From positions 89,636-95,667 of the forward strand of contig DEFA01000017.1 of the NCBI GenBank assembly GCA_002350525.1: 6,032 nucleotides of DNA, written 5' to 3'. Shown in pieces: positions 1 to 6,032 of this stretch (the stretch's first letter is position 1; each line of letters opens with the position of its first letter). Origin of the DNA: Lachnospiraceae bacterium UBA2864. GTDB taxonomy: Bacteria > Bacillota > Clostridia > Lachnospirales > Lachnospiraceae. The position numbers were made by a program, and so were the translations under genes. The notes beneath the pieces were generated by a model. The model saw only the letters and a list, made by a program, of their open reading frames with translations, was not told where the DNA came from and ran no database searches.

Positions 1-111
1 GGCGCTTTAGGGGATTTTTTATATATAATTTTAATAAAACATAAGAAAAAATTAAGAATTTGTAGGGTCTTTTTTGAGAGTTTGTGGGGGGCGAAGATAT
101 GTTTTCTGGAA

Positions 112-117
112 TATAAT
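112..117 (+). promoter_or_regulatory. Candidate sigma-A -10 box for the operon
   Basis: The hexamer is a perfect TATAAT. It would start transcription near base 124 and give a leader of about 58 nt. The -35 region at the usual 17-18 base spacing falls in GGGCGA-like sequence with no match to TTGACA, so this promoter would need an activator or other help. An alternative is TTGAGA (74-79, five of six matches to TTGACA) with an 18-base spacer and TATGTT (98-103, four of six). A second TATAAT at 24-29 is possible but has no -35 within the window. The choice is inference from consensus matching only. Confidence 0.4.
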
Positions 118-123
118 TAAATC

Positions 124-146
124 ACCTAATTGCCCGAACAATGGGT
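124..146 (+). promoter_or_regulatory. Weak imperfect dyad near the predicted transcription start
   Basis: ACC..ATTG (124-132) faces CAAT.GGT (139-146) around CCCGAA, giving an interrupted inverted repeat with 4 + 3 matching bases. It lies just downstream of the candidate -10 box, where a repressor site or a small leader hairpin could sit. It does not match the catabolite-control (cre) consensus that I know. The arms are short enough to arise by chance. Confidence 0.2.
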
Positions 147-169
147 ATCATACAATTTTTTAAATCAAA

Positions 170-175
170 AGGAGG
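170..175 (+). promoter_or_regulatory. Ribosome binding site of the substrate-binding protein gene
   Basis: A perfect AGGAGG lies six bases before the ATG at 182 and fixes that start. The string AGGAGGTTTA recurs before the second permease gene. A full-strength site fits the high expression expected of the binding protein. Confidence 0.9.
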
Positions 176-181
176 TTTAGT

Positions 182-1927
182 ATGAAGAAGTGGGCTAAGA
201 AGCTGACAACTGTCGGCCTCACTGCAGCTATGATGGCAACTGCACTTTCAGGCTGTGGAAATGGTGATAATGCTACTACAGAGGCAGCTAAGGATACAGA
301 AGCTGCAACAACTGCTGCTACAGAGGCACAGGGCGGTAGCGAAGAGGATACCACAGAAGCTGCTGCATCAGGCGATATCAAGGAATTTGATATGTTCATA
401 GCAATGCCTGGTACAGAGATTAACGATGACAACGAGATTCAGCAGATCATTGCTGAGAAGACAGGTGTCAAAGTTAAGGAGACATGGCTTACAGGTCAGA
501 CAGATGCTGAGGCAATTGGAACAATCATCGCAGGTGGTGATTATCCTGACTTCATCAACGGTGGAGATGCTATGATGCAGCTCTATGATAACGACGTTCT
601 TATTCCATGGGATGATTATCTTGATAAGTATCCGAATCTTAAGGCGTTCTACACAGATGAAGAGTGGGATAAGTTCCGTATGGATGACGGTCATATCTAC
701 TGGATGAACGTTTTCGGAAATACTCTCGGTGAGTCTAAGACAACAACTCACAATGATGAGGCTTTCTGGGTACAGGCTAAGGTTCTTGAGTGGGATAACT
801 ATCCAAAGATTGAGACACTTGACCAGTACTTCGATCTTCTTGAGAGATACTATGCTGAGCATCCGACACTTGATGACGGAACAGCTATTATCCCTTACAC
901 AATGCTTTGTGAGGACTGGAGATATTTCTGTATAGAGAATGCTCCTGAGTTCCTTGACGGTTATCCAAACGATGGTTCTGTAATCGTTGATAAGGAAAAC
1001 CTTAAGATTGTTGACTACAATACAACACCAACAGCTAAGATGTATTTCAAGAAGCTTAACGAAGAGTATGCTAAGGGTATCATCGATGTTGAGTTTGGTA
1101 CTCAGACATATGATGAGTACATCGCAAAGCTTTCAACAGGTAGAGTTCTCGGTATGTGCGATCAGAACTGGGATTTCAACTTTACTATAACAGATTCATT
1201 CAAGCAGTCAGGACTTGATAAGGAAGGCTGCAACTACATTCCTCTCGGACTTACAGCTGAGGCAGGAATGGAGAACAGATGGCACACATATGATGATACA
1301 CTTAACATGTCATCAGGTGTAGCTATTACAACAAGCTGTGAAGACGTTGAGGCTGCTTTCCAGTTCCTCGATGACCTTTGCTCACAGGAAATCAGAGACC
1401 TCAGATTCTGGGGTGTTGAAGGTGTAGACTATGAAGTAGATGATGATGGATACTTCTATCGTACAGAGGAGATGAGAGCTAAGTGGTCAGATCCTGAGTA
1501 CAAGGCATCACACATCTGCCAGTACAGCTACATGCCTCAGTATCATGGAACATCAACAGATGGAAAGAATGCTAACAAGCCGGAAGAGCAGACATCAGAG
1601 TTCTTCGATACACTCGCTGAGCCGGTTGTTAAGTGTTTCGAAGCTTACGGCGTTACAACATATCCTGAAATGATCGGTTCTGTAGTAGAGAAGAATGGAC
1701 CTTGGTTCCCAATGTACTCATTCTCAAACAACATGACAACAGATACACCTGGTGGTGTAGCTTGGGTTAAGATGGGTGAGACAAAGCATGAGTGGCTTCC
1801 AAAGGTTGTTATGGCTTCTGACTTTGAATCAACATGGAATGATTATATGGCAGCATATGAAGCATGTAATCCTCAGGACTTCCTGGATGAGATGCAGGCT
1901 GAGCTCGAAAGAAGAGCTGGACAGTAA
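182..1927 (+). CDS. Extracellular substrate-binding lipoprotein of a CUT1-type sugar ABC transporter (LplA/YtcQ-like)
   Basis: This 581-residue protein should capture an oligosaccharide outside the cell and pass it to the permeases encoded next. A lipoprotein signal is clear: a basic start (MKKWAKK), a hydrophobic stretch at residues 8-22 and lipobox L22-S-G-C25, with Cys25 the lipidated residue. A flexible linker (about 26-65) follows, rich in Thr/Glu/Ala with four imperfect TEAA units, tethering the domain to the membrane. The rest is an acidic, Trp/Tyr-rich family 1 solute-binding fold. It ends in the amphipathic pattern WNDYMAAYEACNPQDFLDEM, typical of the large LplA/YtcQ subgroup of about 500-580 residues. 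The start is set by a perfect AGGAGG. Thr is coded almost only by ACA, and codon choice looks more biased than in the downstream genes, which fits high expression. The substrate is inferred as xylo-oligosaccharide from the GH8 gene in the operon; the binding protein itself does not prove this. Confidence 0.93.
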   Translation: MKKWAKKLTTVGLTAAMMATALSGCGNGDNATTEAAKDTEAATTAATEAQGGSEEDTTEAAASGDIKEFDMFIAMPGTEINDDNEIQQIIAEKTGVKVKETWLTGQTDAEAIGTIIAGGDYPDFINGGDAMMQLYDNDVLIPWDDYLDKYPNLKAFYTDEEWDKFRMDDGHIYWMNVFGNTLGESKTTTHNDEAFWVQAKVLEWDNYPKIETLDQYFDLLERYYAEHPTLDDGTAIIPYTMLCEDWRYFCIENAPEFLDGYPNDGSVIVDKENLKIVDYNTTPTAKMYFKKLNEEYAKGIIDVEFGTQTYDEYIAKLSTGRVLGMCDQNWDFNFTITDSFKQSGLDKEGCNYIPLGLTAEAGMENRWHTYDDTLNMSSGVAITTSCEDVEAAFQFLDDLCSQEIRDLRFWGVEGVDYEVDDDGYFYRTEEMRAKWSDPEYKASHICQYSYMPQYHGTSTDGKNANKPEEQTSEFFDTLAEPVVKCFEAYGVTTYPEMIGSVVEKNGPWFPMYSFSNNMTTDTPGGVAWVKMGETKHEWLPKVVMASDFESTWNDYMAAYEACNPQDFLDEMQAELERRAGQ

Positions 1928-1942
1928 GATAAAAAATTATTG

Positions 1943-1984
1943 AAGGGGGAAAGCAGTCATAGAAATATGGCTGCTATCCCTTTT
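1943..1984 (+). terminator. Long hairpin between binding-protein and permease genes (attenuator or mRNA 3'-end stabiliser)
   Basis: The arms 1943-1961 and 1966-1984 form 18 pairs with one A-A mismatch (1951/1976) and a few G-U pairs, closed by a GAAA tetraloop at 1962-1965. The right arm ends in CCCTTTT and is followed by AAAAAG, so there is no separate U-tract beyond the stem. If only the inner stem forms, the four T become a short tail. That makes it a leaky terminator at best, or a structure that protects the binding-protein mRNA after processing. Either would give more lipoprotein than permease, a common arrangement in ABC transporter operons. The fold is seen directly; the function is inferred. 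Confidence 0.7.
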
Positions 1985-2004
1985 AAAAAGTGGGAGAAAC
2001 AGTT

Positions 2005-2952
2005 ATGGCTAAACCAAAAACTCAAAAAATTGTCCAGCCAAAAGTAAGGTGGTCTTCTAAAGAGGTCAAAAGACAGTGGCCTCTTCTTGCCTGGGCGGTT
2101 GTATTCTTCGCTTATGGAATTGTTTTTCATTACATTCCGCTTGCCGGCTGGGTAATGGCATTTCAGAATTATAAGCCTAAGACAGGATTGTTTCATTCGA
2201 AGTGGATTGGACTTGCTAAGTTTAAGTTCCTTTTTTCGGATCAGGTATTCCTGAGAGATATCAGAAATACACTTGCAATGGGTGTACTTAACCTGGTTGC
2301 TACATTTGTTATGGCTATACTCTTTGCAATTCTGTTAAATGAGCTTAGATCAAAGGGTGGTAAGAAAGTCGTACAGACTATATCATACCTTCCTCATTTC
2401 CTTTCATGGATTATAGTTACGGGAATTCTCCATGATGCACTTTCGTCATCTGGTATTGTAAATGAGGTTCTTACGAATCTCCATATTTTGAAGCAACCGA
2501 TTAACTTTTTTGCAGAAACCAAATATTTTTGGCCAATTGTTGCATTTGCAAATGTCTGGAAAGAAACCGGATGGAATGCAATCATTTATCTTGCTGCTAT
2601 AACATCTATCGACCCTAACCTCTATGAGGCTGCTGAGATTGATGGTGCAGGAAGATGGGGCAAGATTCGACATATCACACTGCCTTCACTGAGGCCGACT
2701 ATTATGATACTCCTCCTCATGAACATAGGATGGGTTCTTAATGCGGGTTTCGAGGTACAGTATATCCTTGGAAACGGTCTTGTAAAGCGTGTTTCAGAGA
2801 CAATAGATATTTATACACTTACATGGGGAATCAGTCAGAACGACTATTCTCTCGGTACTGCTGCCGGTATTTTCCGAAGCGTCGTATCCATAGCGCTTAT
2901 TCTTATAGCCAACTATGTTGCTCGTAAGACCGGCGAAGATAAATTGTTCTAA
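2005..2952 (+). CDS. Sugar ABC transporter permease, LplB/YtePQ type (BPD_transp_1)
   Basis: This 315-residue inner-membrane protein should form half of the import channel together with the next gene product. It has a basic N-terminus and about six membrane segments, near residues 26-53, 90-111, 120-145, 175-200, 230-248 and 288-308. The binding-protein-dependent permease EAA loop is at 208-227: E208-A-A, Gly at 214 and 216, and L226-P227. This loop docks onto the ATPase. The length is normal for the LplB group. I chose the ATG at 2005 because GGGAGA at 1992-1997 sits seven bases upstream. A GTG at 1990 would add five residues but lacks a ribosome binding site. The preceding gap contains the long hairpin. 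No ATPase gene follows, so the EAA loop probably contacts a shared MsmK/MsmX-type ATPase encoded elsewhere. Confidence 0.93.
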   Translation: MAKPKTQKIVQPKVRWSSKEVKRQWPLLAWAVVFFAYGIVFHYIPLAGWVMAFQNYKPKTGLFHSKWIGLAKFKFLFSDQVFLRDIRNTLAMGVLNLVATFVMAILFAILLNELRSKGGKKVVQTISYLPHFLSWIIVTGILHDALSSSGIVNEVLTNLHILKQPINFFAETKYFWPIVAFANVWKETGWNAIIYLAAITSIDPNLYEAAEIDGAGRWGKIRHITLPSLRPTIMILLLMNIGWVLNAGFEVQYILGNGLVKRVSETIDIYTLTWGISQNDYSLGTAAGIFRSVVSIALILIANYVARKTGEDKLF

Positions 2953-2957
2953 GGAGG
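2951..2957 (+). promoter_or_regulatory. Ribosome binding site overlapping the stop codon of the first permease
   Basis: AAGGAGG begins within the TAA stop (2950-2952) of the first permease and lies six bases before the ATG at 2964. Ribosomes finishing the first permease would terminate on this site, which suggests coupled translation and near-equal amounts of the two channel halves. Confidence 0.85.
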
Positions 2958-2963
2958 TTTAAA

Positions 2964-3938
2964 ATGGGAAGAAATAATTCTGAAGAACAGTTTGTGCCGG
3001 GAGTGGAGAGCGGCAATGGCGGTTCTTTTGAAAAAATGCCAGTTCCGAAACCGACAAAATATAAGAAGACAACCGGAGATAAAGTATTTTCGGTATGCAA
3101 TATTATTTTCATGGTGTTGTTTGTTACGATAACTATATATCCGATCCTTAATACACTTGCCATATCCTTTAATGATGGTATTGATGCGGTAAAGGGTGGT
3201 ATACATCTTATTCCAAGAAAGTTTTCGTTAAACAACTACAGATCGGTATTTGCTATGAGAAATCTTACAACAGGTCTTTTCATATCTGTTGCAAGAACAG
3301 TACTTGGTACTCTTATAGGTCTTTTGTTCAATGCGATACTTGCATTCCTTGTCAGCCGTAAGAGGTTCCTTCTTAAAAAATCCCTTACTGCATTCTGGGT
3401 AGTGACAATGTATGTAAACGGTGGTATGATACCTGTACTGCTTCTTTATAAGAATCTGAAGCTCACAAGTACTTTCTGGGTATATATTATTCCGGGAATC
3501 ATTTCAGCATTCAATATGCTCGTTATGAGAACATTCATGGAAGGTATCCCTGATTCACTTGAGGAAGCTGCTCAGATCGACGGAGCAGGATATGGAACAA
3601 TCTTTATTAAAATATTATCACCGCTTTGTAAGCCGATGTATGCAACCATAGCTCTTTTTATAGCCGTTGGCCACTGGAATTCATGGTTTGATACAATGCT
3701 TTACAACAGACTTTCGACAGAGTATACAACACTTCAGTATGAACTTATGAAGCTTCTTTCATCGGTAACAAGTCAGTCAAGCAAGTCTGATCCGAATTCG
3801 GGTGACGGAGCAAACATACAGCCTGTATCTGTAAGAGCTGCTGCATCTATAGTAACTATGGCACCTATAGTATGCCTTTATCCGTTCCTGCAGAAATATT
3901 TCGTTTCGGGACTTACAATCGGTGGCGTTAAGGAGTAA
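2964..3938 (+). CDS. Sugar ABC transporter permease, LplC/YtcP (AraQ-like) type (BPD_transp_1)
   Basis: This 324-residue protein is the likely partner of the preceding permease. About six membrane segments lie near residues 44-66, 104-130, 141-163, 170-190, 226-242 and 292-314. The EAA loop is at 201-220: E201-A-A, Gly at 207 and 209, ending L218-S-P220 rather than the more usual LP. The C-terminal pattern P-x-L-Q-K-Y-F then GLTIGGVKE is characteristic of the YtcP/LplC group. A hydrophilic N-terminal stretch of about 40 residues precedes the first membrane segment, somewhat longer than I expect for this group. A shorter start at Met25 has no ribosome binding site, whereas the ATG at 2964 has a perfect one, so the extension looks real. 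The gene follows the first permease by 11 bases and its own end carries the ribosome binding site of the GH8 gene. Confidence 0.93.
   Translation: MGRNNSEEQFVPGVESGNGGSFEKMPVPKPTKYKKTTGDKVFSVCNIIFMVLFVTITIYPILNTLAISFNDGIDAVKGGIHLIPRKFSLNNYRSVFAMRNLTTGLFISVARTVLGTLIGLLFNAILAFLVSRKRFLLKKSLTAFWVVTMYVNGGMIPVLLLYKNLKLTSTFWVYIIPGIISAFNMLVMRTFMEGIPDSLEEAAQIDGAGYGTIFIKILSPLCKPMYATIALFIAVGHWNSWFDTMLYNRLSTEYTTLQYELMKLLSSVTSQSSKSDPNSGDGANIQPVSVRAAASIVTMAPIVCLYPFLQKYFVSGLTIGGVKE
3930..3935 (+). promoter_or_regulatory. Ribosome binding site deciding the GTG start of the GH8 gene
   Basis: AAGGAG is formed by the last sense codons of the second permease gene, just before its TAA. It stands nine bases before the GTG at 3945. 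No ATG is available near the expected N-terminus, so this site supports the GTG start and suggests translational coupling with the permease. Confidence 0.75.
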
Positions 3939-3944
3939 TATAAG

Positions 3945-5084
3945 GTGTCTACAGTTAGGACTTATACTAACTATCTGAATAAATTCGGTATATCCGATGA
4001 GGATGGCCGTGCAAGATGTAATGAGATATTTGATACTATCTTTTACGGTTCGGACAGCGAAAGATTCTATCAGGCTGTCGACGACGATATGGGTTATATC
4101 GAAGATACGGGAAATCATGACGTACGCACAGAAGGCATGTCTTATGGCATGATGATGTGCGTACAGATGGACCGTCAGAAAGAATTTAATCGTTTATGGA
4201 AGTGGGCTAAAACCCACATGTTTCTGAATGAAGGGCCTAATAAGGGTTACTTTGCGTGGTCGTGCCGCACCAATGGCGAGAAAAATGCCTGGGGAGCTGC
4301 ACCGGACGGAGAGGAATTCTTTGTAATGGCTCTTATTTTTGCTGGTAACAGATGGGGGAACGGAAGTGGAATATTCGATTACCACGCCGAGGCAGGTTCA
4401 ATCCTCCATACTATGATAAACAAAGGCTATGACGGAACAGACGGACGCGCTATGTTTGACAGGGACACGGGATATATTAAATTCGTAGCCGAACTTGATT
4501 TTACGGATCCTTCGTATCATCTGCCTCATTTTTATGAACTCTATACACAGGTTGCCGATCAGACCGACGCTGAGTTCTGCAGGAAAGCAGCTGCGGCAAG
4601 CAGGGAGTTTTGGAAGAAAGCCTGTCATCCGGTGACGGGACTTAATTCGGAATATGCCAAGTATGACGGTAGTCCGATGAAAACGGATTATAAGCTGTTT
4701 GGCGGAAGACATGACTGGTTCTTCAGTGACGCATACAGAACAATACTTAATATTGCAATAGATACAGAATGGTTTGGACGAAGTGATTGGGCGGCAGAAG
4801 AAGCGCAGAAGTATCTCAGCTTTTTTGAAAGGCCCGAAAACAGAGATGATTGGAATCATATCTTCGAGGTCGACGGCCTGAAGATTGATACACCGGCACT
4901 GCATCCGGTTGCACTTATAGCGACGGGAGCTGCTGCACATGTGATTGTGGATAATGACGACTCACGCAAGTGGGCGAAAAGATTTATAGATACACTTCTC
5001 AGGGAAGGAGACAGAAGATATTATGACAATTGCTTATATTTCTTCTCCTACATGTTACTGAGCGGTAATTACAGAATCTGGTAG
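3945..5084 (+). CDS. GH8 reducing-end xylose-releasing exo-oligoxylanase (Rex-type, EC 3.2.1.156)
   Basis: This 379-residue glycoside hydrolase family 8 enzyme should cleave xylose from the reducing end of xylotriose and longer xylo-oligosaccharides by an inverting mechanism. It has no signal peptide, so it acts in the cytoplasm on imported sugars. E63 in DVRTEGMSYGMMM matches the general acid (Glu70 of Bacillus halodurans Rex, from memory). D262 in FFSDAYR matches the base (Asp263). AAPDGEEFF with D121 followed by A-x(3)-W resembles the GH8 signature. L319-H320-P321 corresponds to the loop carrying His319 in the Bacillus enzyme, a feature tied to reducing-end, exo-type recognition and not expected in endo-acting GH8 cellulases or chitosanases. 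SDPSYHLPHFYELY and the C-terminal RRYYDNCLYFF...SGNYRIW also match Rex enzymes, which are about 380-390 residues. The start is GTG with AAGGAG nine bases upstream. A few extra residues (around 246-256) appear before the catalytic base. Codon use is more mixed (ACG, ACC, GCG) than in the binding-protein gene. Confidence 0.93.
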   Translation: MSTVRTYTNYLNKFGISDEDGRARCNEIFDTIFYGSDSERFYQAVDDDMGYIEDTGNHDVRTEGMSYGMMMCVQMDRQKEFNRLWKWAKTHMFLNEGPNKGYFAWSCRTNGEKNAWGAAPDGEEFFVMALIFAGNRWGNGSGIFDYHAEAGSILHTMINKGYDGTDGRAMFDRDTGYIKFVAELDFTDPSYHLPHFYELYTQVADQTDAEFCRKAAAASREFWKKACHPVTGLNSEYAKYDGSPMKTDYKLFGGRHDWFFSDAYRTILNIAIDTEWFGRSDWAAEEAQKYLSFFERPENRDDWNHIFEVDGLKIDTPALHPVALIATGAAAHVIVDNDDSRKWAKRFIDTLLREGDRRYYDNCLYFFSYMLLSGNYRIW

Positions 5085-5121
5085 TACAGACCTAAATTAA
5101 TAGACAGGATGGACGGAATAA

Positions 5122-6032
5122 ATGGGTTTTCTTAGATATGATAGTGATTTTATGCTTTTTATCAGCAGATTGGCGGATCTTGCGTGGCTTAACATACTCT
5201 GCTTTGTATGTTCACTCCCGATCCTTACTTCCGGAGCAGCCATGTCTGCAAAGTATTATGTTGCCATGAAACTTGAGAGAGGCGAGTCGGTTAAAGTTAC
5301 CAAAGCTTTCTTTCATTCGTTTAAGCAGAATTTCTTTCAGAATACGTGGGTTACATTTATTCTTTTACTCATAGTAGGTTTCTTCGGATTTGACTGGTGG
5401 CTTGTTATACTTAACGGAACACAGGTCATGAGCCCTATACTTATAGGACTTCTCGGAATATTTTCAGTAATGCTTGCACTGATAATATTCAGTATATTTC
5501 CTTTGCTGTCGCGATTTACAATGGGTACTTTCGCGGCATTCAGAAACGCACTCATATTCGGAATAGTGCATCTCCCGAGAGTTGTCATCGGATTTGCAGT
5601 CGTAATATCTCCATATATCATAAGTATCTGGTATTATAAGTGGGCCTGGCTGATCTGGCTTGGAATAGAGAGTATGGCTCTTTATTATAATGCGATCTTC
5701 TTCATTAAGAAGTTTGAGATTCTTGAGGAGAAGACGTTCGGAACAGTAGCAAATCCTTACAGAACTCAGAAGGAGATCGAAGAGGAAGAACTGAAGCCTC
5801 TTTTCGAAGAAGAGGGAGAGGCTTCCGAAGCTGAAGATGATTCCGAAAATGTTGAAGTCGAAAAGACCGGGGATAATTCGGATAAATCTGCTGACGCAGC
5901 TTCCGGAAAAAAGACCGATGAAGTTGGTACGAAGGACGAGAATAAGAGTTCGGAAGGTGAAAACAGAGAAGAGAAGCAGTCTGTGAAGAAGCCTTCGGAA
6001 AACAGAAACAAGAACAGTAACGGCGGAAACAA
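5122..6032 (+). CDS. DUF624/YesL-like membrane protein with a charged C-terminal tail, 3' end cut off by the window
   Basis: An open frame runs from ATG 5122 to the window edge, 303 codons with no stop. Residues 1-200 contain about five hydrophobic segments, near 18-40, 76-98, 103-128, 145-168 and 171-195. The N-terminal pattern N24...S-L32-P33-I-L-T36-S-G38-A matches my recollection of the DUF624 family, whose members (B. subtilis YesL, for example) are usually about 200-220 residues and sit beside LplABC-type sugar transporters. Their biochemical role is not established to my knowledge. After about residue 215 the protein becomes a low-complexity tail rich in Glu, Lys, Ser, Asp and Asn, at least 88 residues long and unfinished. 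The ribosome binding site is weak (GGA at 5111-5113 or AGGA at 5106-5109), and the gap from the GH8 gene is 37 bases with no terminator, so co-transcription is likely. The family call is from recalled motifs; the membrane character and open frame are seen directly. Confidence 0.82.
   Translation, partial: MGFLRYDSDFMLFISRLADLAWLNILCFVCSLPILTSGAAMSAKYYVAMKLERGESVKVTKAFFHSFKQNFFQNTWVTFILLLIVGFFGFDWWLVILNGTQVMSPILIGLLGIFSVMLALIIFSIFPLLSRFTMGTFAAFRNALIFGIVHLPRVVIGFAVVISPYIISIWYYKWAWLIWLGIESMALYYNAIFFIKKFEILEEKTFGTVANPYRTQKEIEEEELKPLFEEEGEASEAEDDSENVEVEKTGDNSDKSADAASGKKTDEVGTKDENKSSEGENREEKQSVKKPSENRNKNSNGGN

Larger units (their letters stand above)
1..181 (+). promoter_or_regulatory. Non-coding leader upstream of the transporter operon
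   Basis: I find no credible gene here on either strand. The first 60 bases are very AT-rich, including a T-run at 15-20 followed by an ATATATAAT stretch. GGGGATTTTTT at the left edge could be the tail of an upstream gene's terminator, but the other arm would lie outside the window. A run of six G (86-91) breaks the AT-rich background. The region holds the candidate promoter, a weak dyad and the ribosome binding site listed separately. No riboswitch, T-box or tRNA is recognisable. Confidence 0.7.

Noticed and set aside
1..20. Terminator of an upstream gene
   Set aside because: Only a GGGG-then-T6 tail is visible; the matching left arm would be outside the window, so it cannot be shown.
275..365. 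Tandem repeat in the binding-protein linker
   Set aside because: The ACAGA(A/G)GC(A/T) units encode imperfect TEAA repeats in a lipoprotein linker. They are irregularly spaced and typical low-complexity tether sequence, not a separate repeat element.
368..862. Minus-strand open frame of 164 codons inside the binding-protein gene
   Set aside because: It lies wholly antisense to a well-supported gene, matches no family I recognise, and is explained by that gene's strong codon bias, which removes stops on the other strand.
1990..2004. GTG start for the first permease, adding five residues
   Set aside because: No ribosome binding site lies before it, while GGGAGA at 1992-1997 is correctly spaced for the ATG at 2005.
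4398..4940. Minus-strand open frame of 180 codons inside the GH8 gene
   Set aside because: It overlaps catalytic and conserved parts of the GH8 coding region, has no ribosome binding site that I can see, and its translation looks like random Cys/Arg/Ser-rich shadow sequence.
5109..5137. ATG at 5109 as an alternative start after the GH8 gene
   Set aside because: It is out of frame with the membrane protein and reaches a TAG after eight codons. It could at most be a tiny leader peptide, for which there is no support.
5766..6032. Minus-strand Ser/Phe/Pro-rich open frame at the right edge
   Set aside because: It is the antisense of the GAA/GAG/AAG-rich tail of the DUF624 gene; poly-Ser/Phe is what such codons give when read backwards.
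1..6032. CRISPR array, insertion sequence, tRNA, rRNA or phage genes
   Set aside because: I saw no regularly spaced repeats, transposase or integrase motifs, or tRNA-like cloverleaf on either strand.

Overview
The window looks like part of the chromosome of a Gram-positive, Firmicutes-type gut or rumen bacterium, most likely a member of the Lachnospiraceae such as Butyrivibrio, Pseudobutyrivibrio or Roseburia. This rests on the moderately AT-rich sequence, strong AGGAGG ribosome binding sites, a lipoprotein signal with a Thr/Glu/Ala-rich linker, heavy use of ACA (Thr) and CTT (Leu) codons, and the gene set. The genus is inferred, not proven.

Layout, all on the + strand. Bases 1-181 are a non-coding, AT-rich leader with a candidate promoter and a perfect ribosome binding site. 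Next come a substrate-binding lipoprotein (182-1927), a long hairpin in the gap (1943-1984), two inner-membrane permeases of the LplB and LplC/YtcP type (2005-2952 and 2964-3938), a cytoplasmic GH8 enzyme of the reducing-end xylose-releasing exo-oligoxylanase (Rex) type (3945-5084), and a DUF624/YesL-like membrane protein (5122 to the window end, still open). The last four genes are tightly packed, with gaps of 11, 6 and 37 bases, so the five genes are probably one operon.

How they fit together: the lipoprotein captures an oligosaccharide outside the cell and the permease pair carries it in. The GH8 enzyme has no signal peptide and would trim xylose from the reducing end of imported xylo-oligosaccharides. 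The GH8 assignment is the strongest clue that the transporter's substrate is xylo-oligosaccharide. No ATPase subunit and no regulator are encoded here. In this transporter family the ATPase is commonly a shared MsmK/MsmX-type protein encoded elsewhere, and the regulator may lie outside the window.

I see no wholly new system. The points most worth a second look are the hairpin that may set transporter subunit ratios, the apparent insertion next to the GH8 catalytic base, and the long charged tail on the DUF624 protein.
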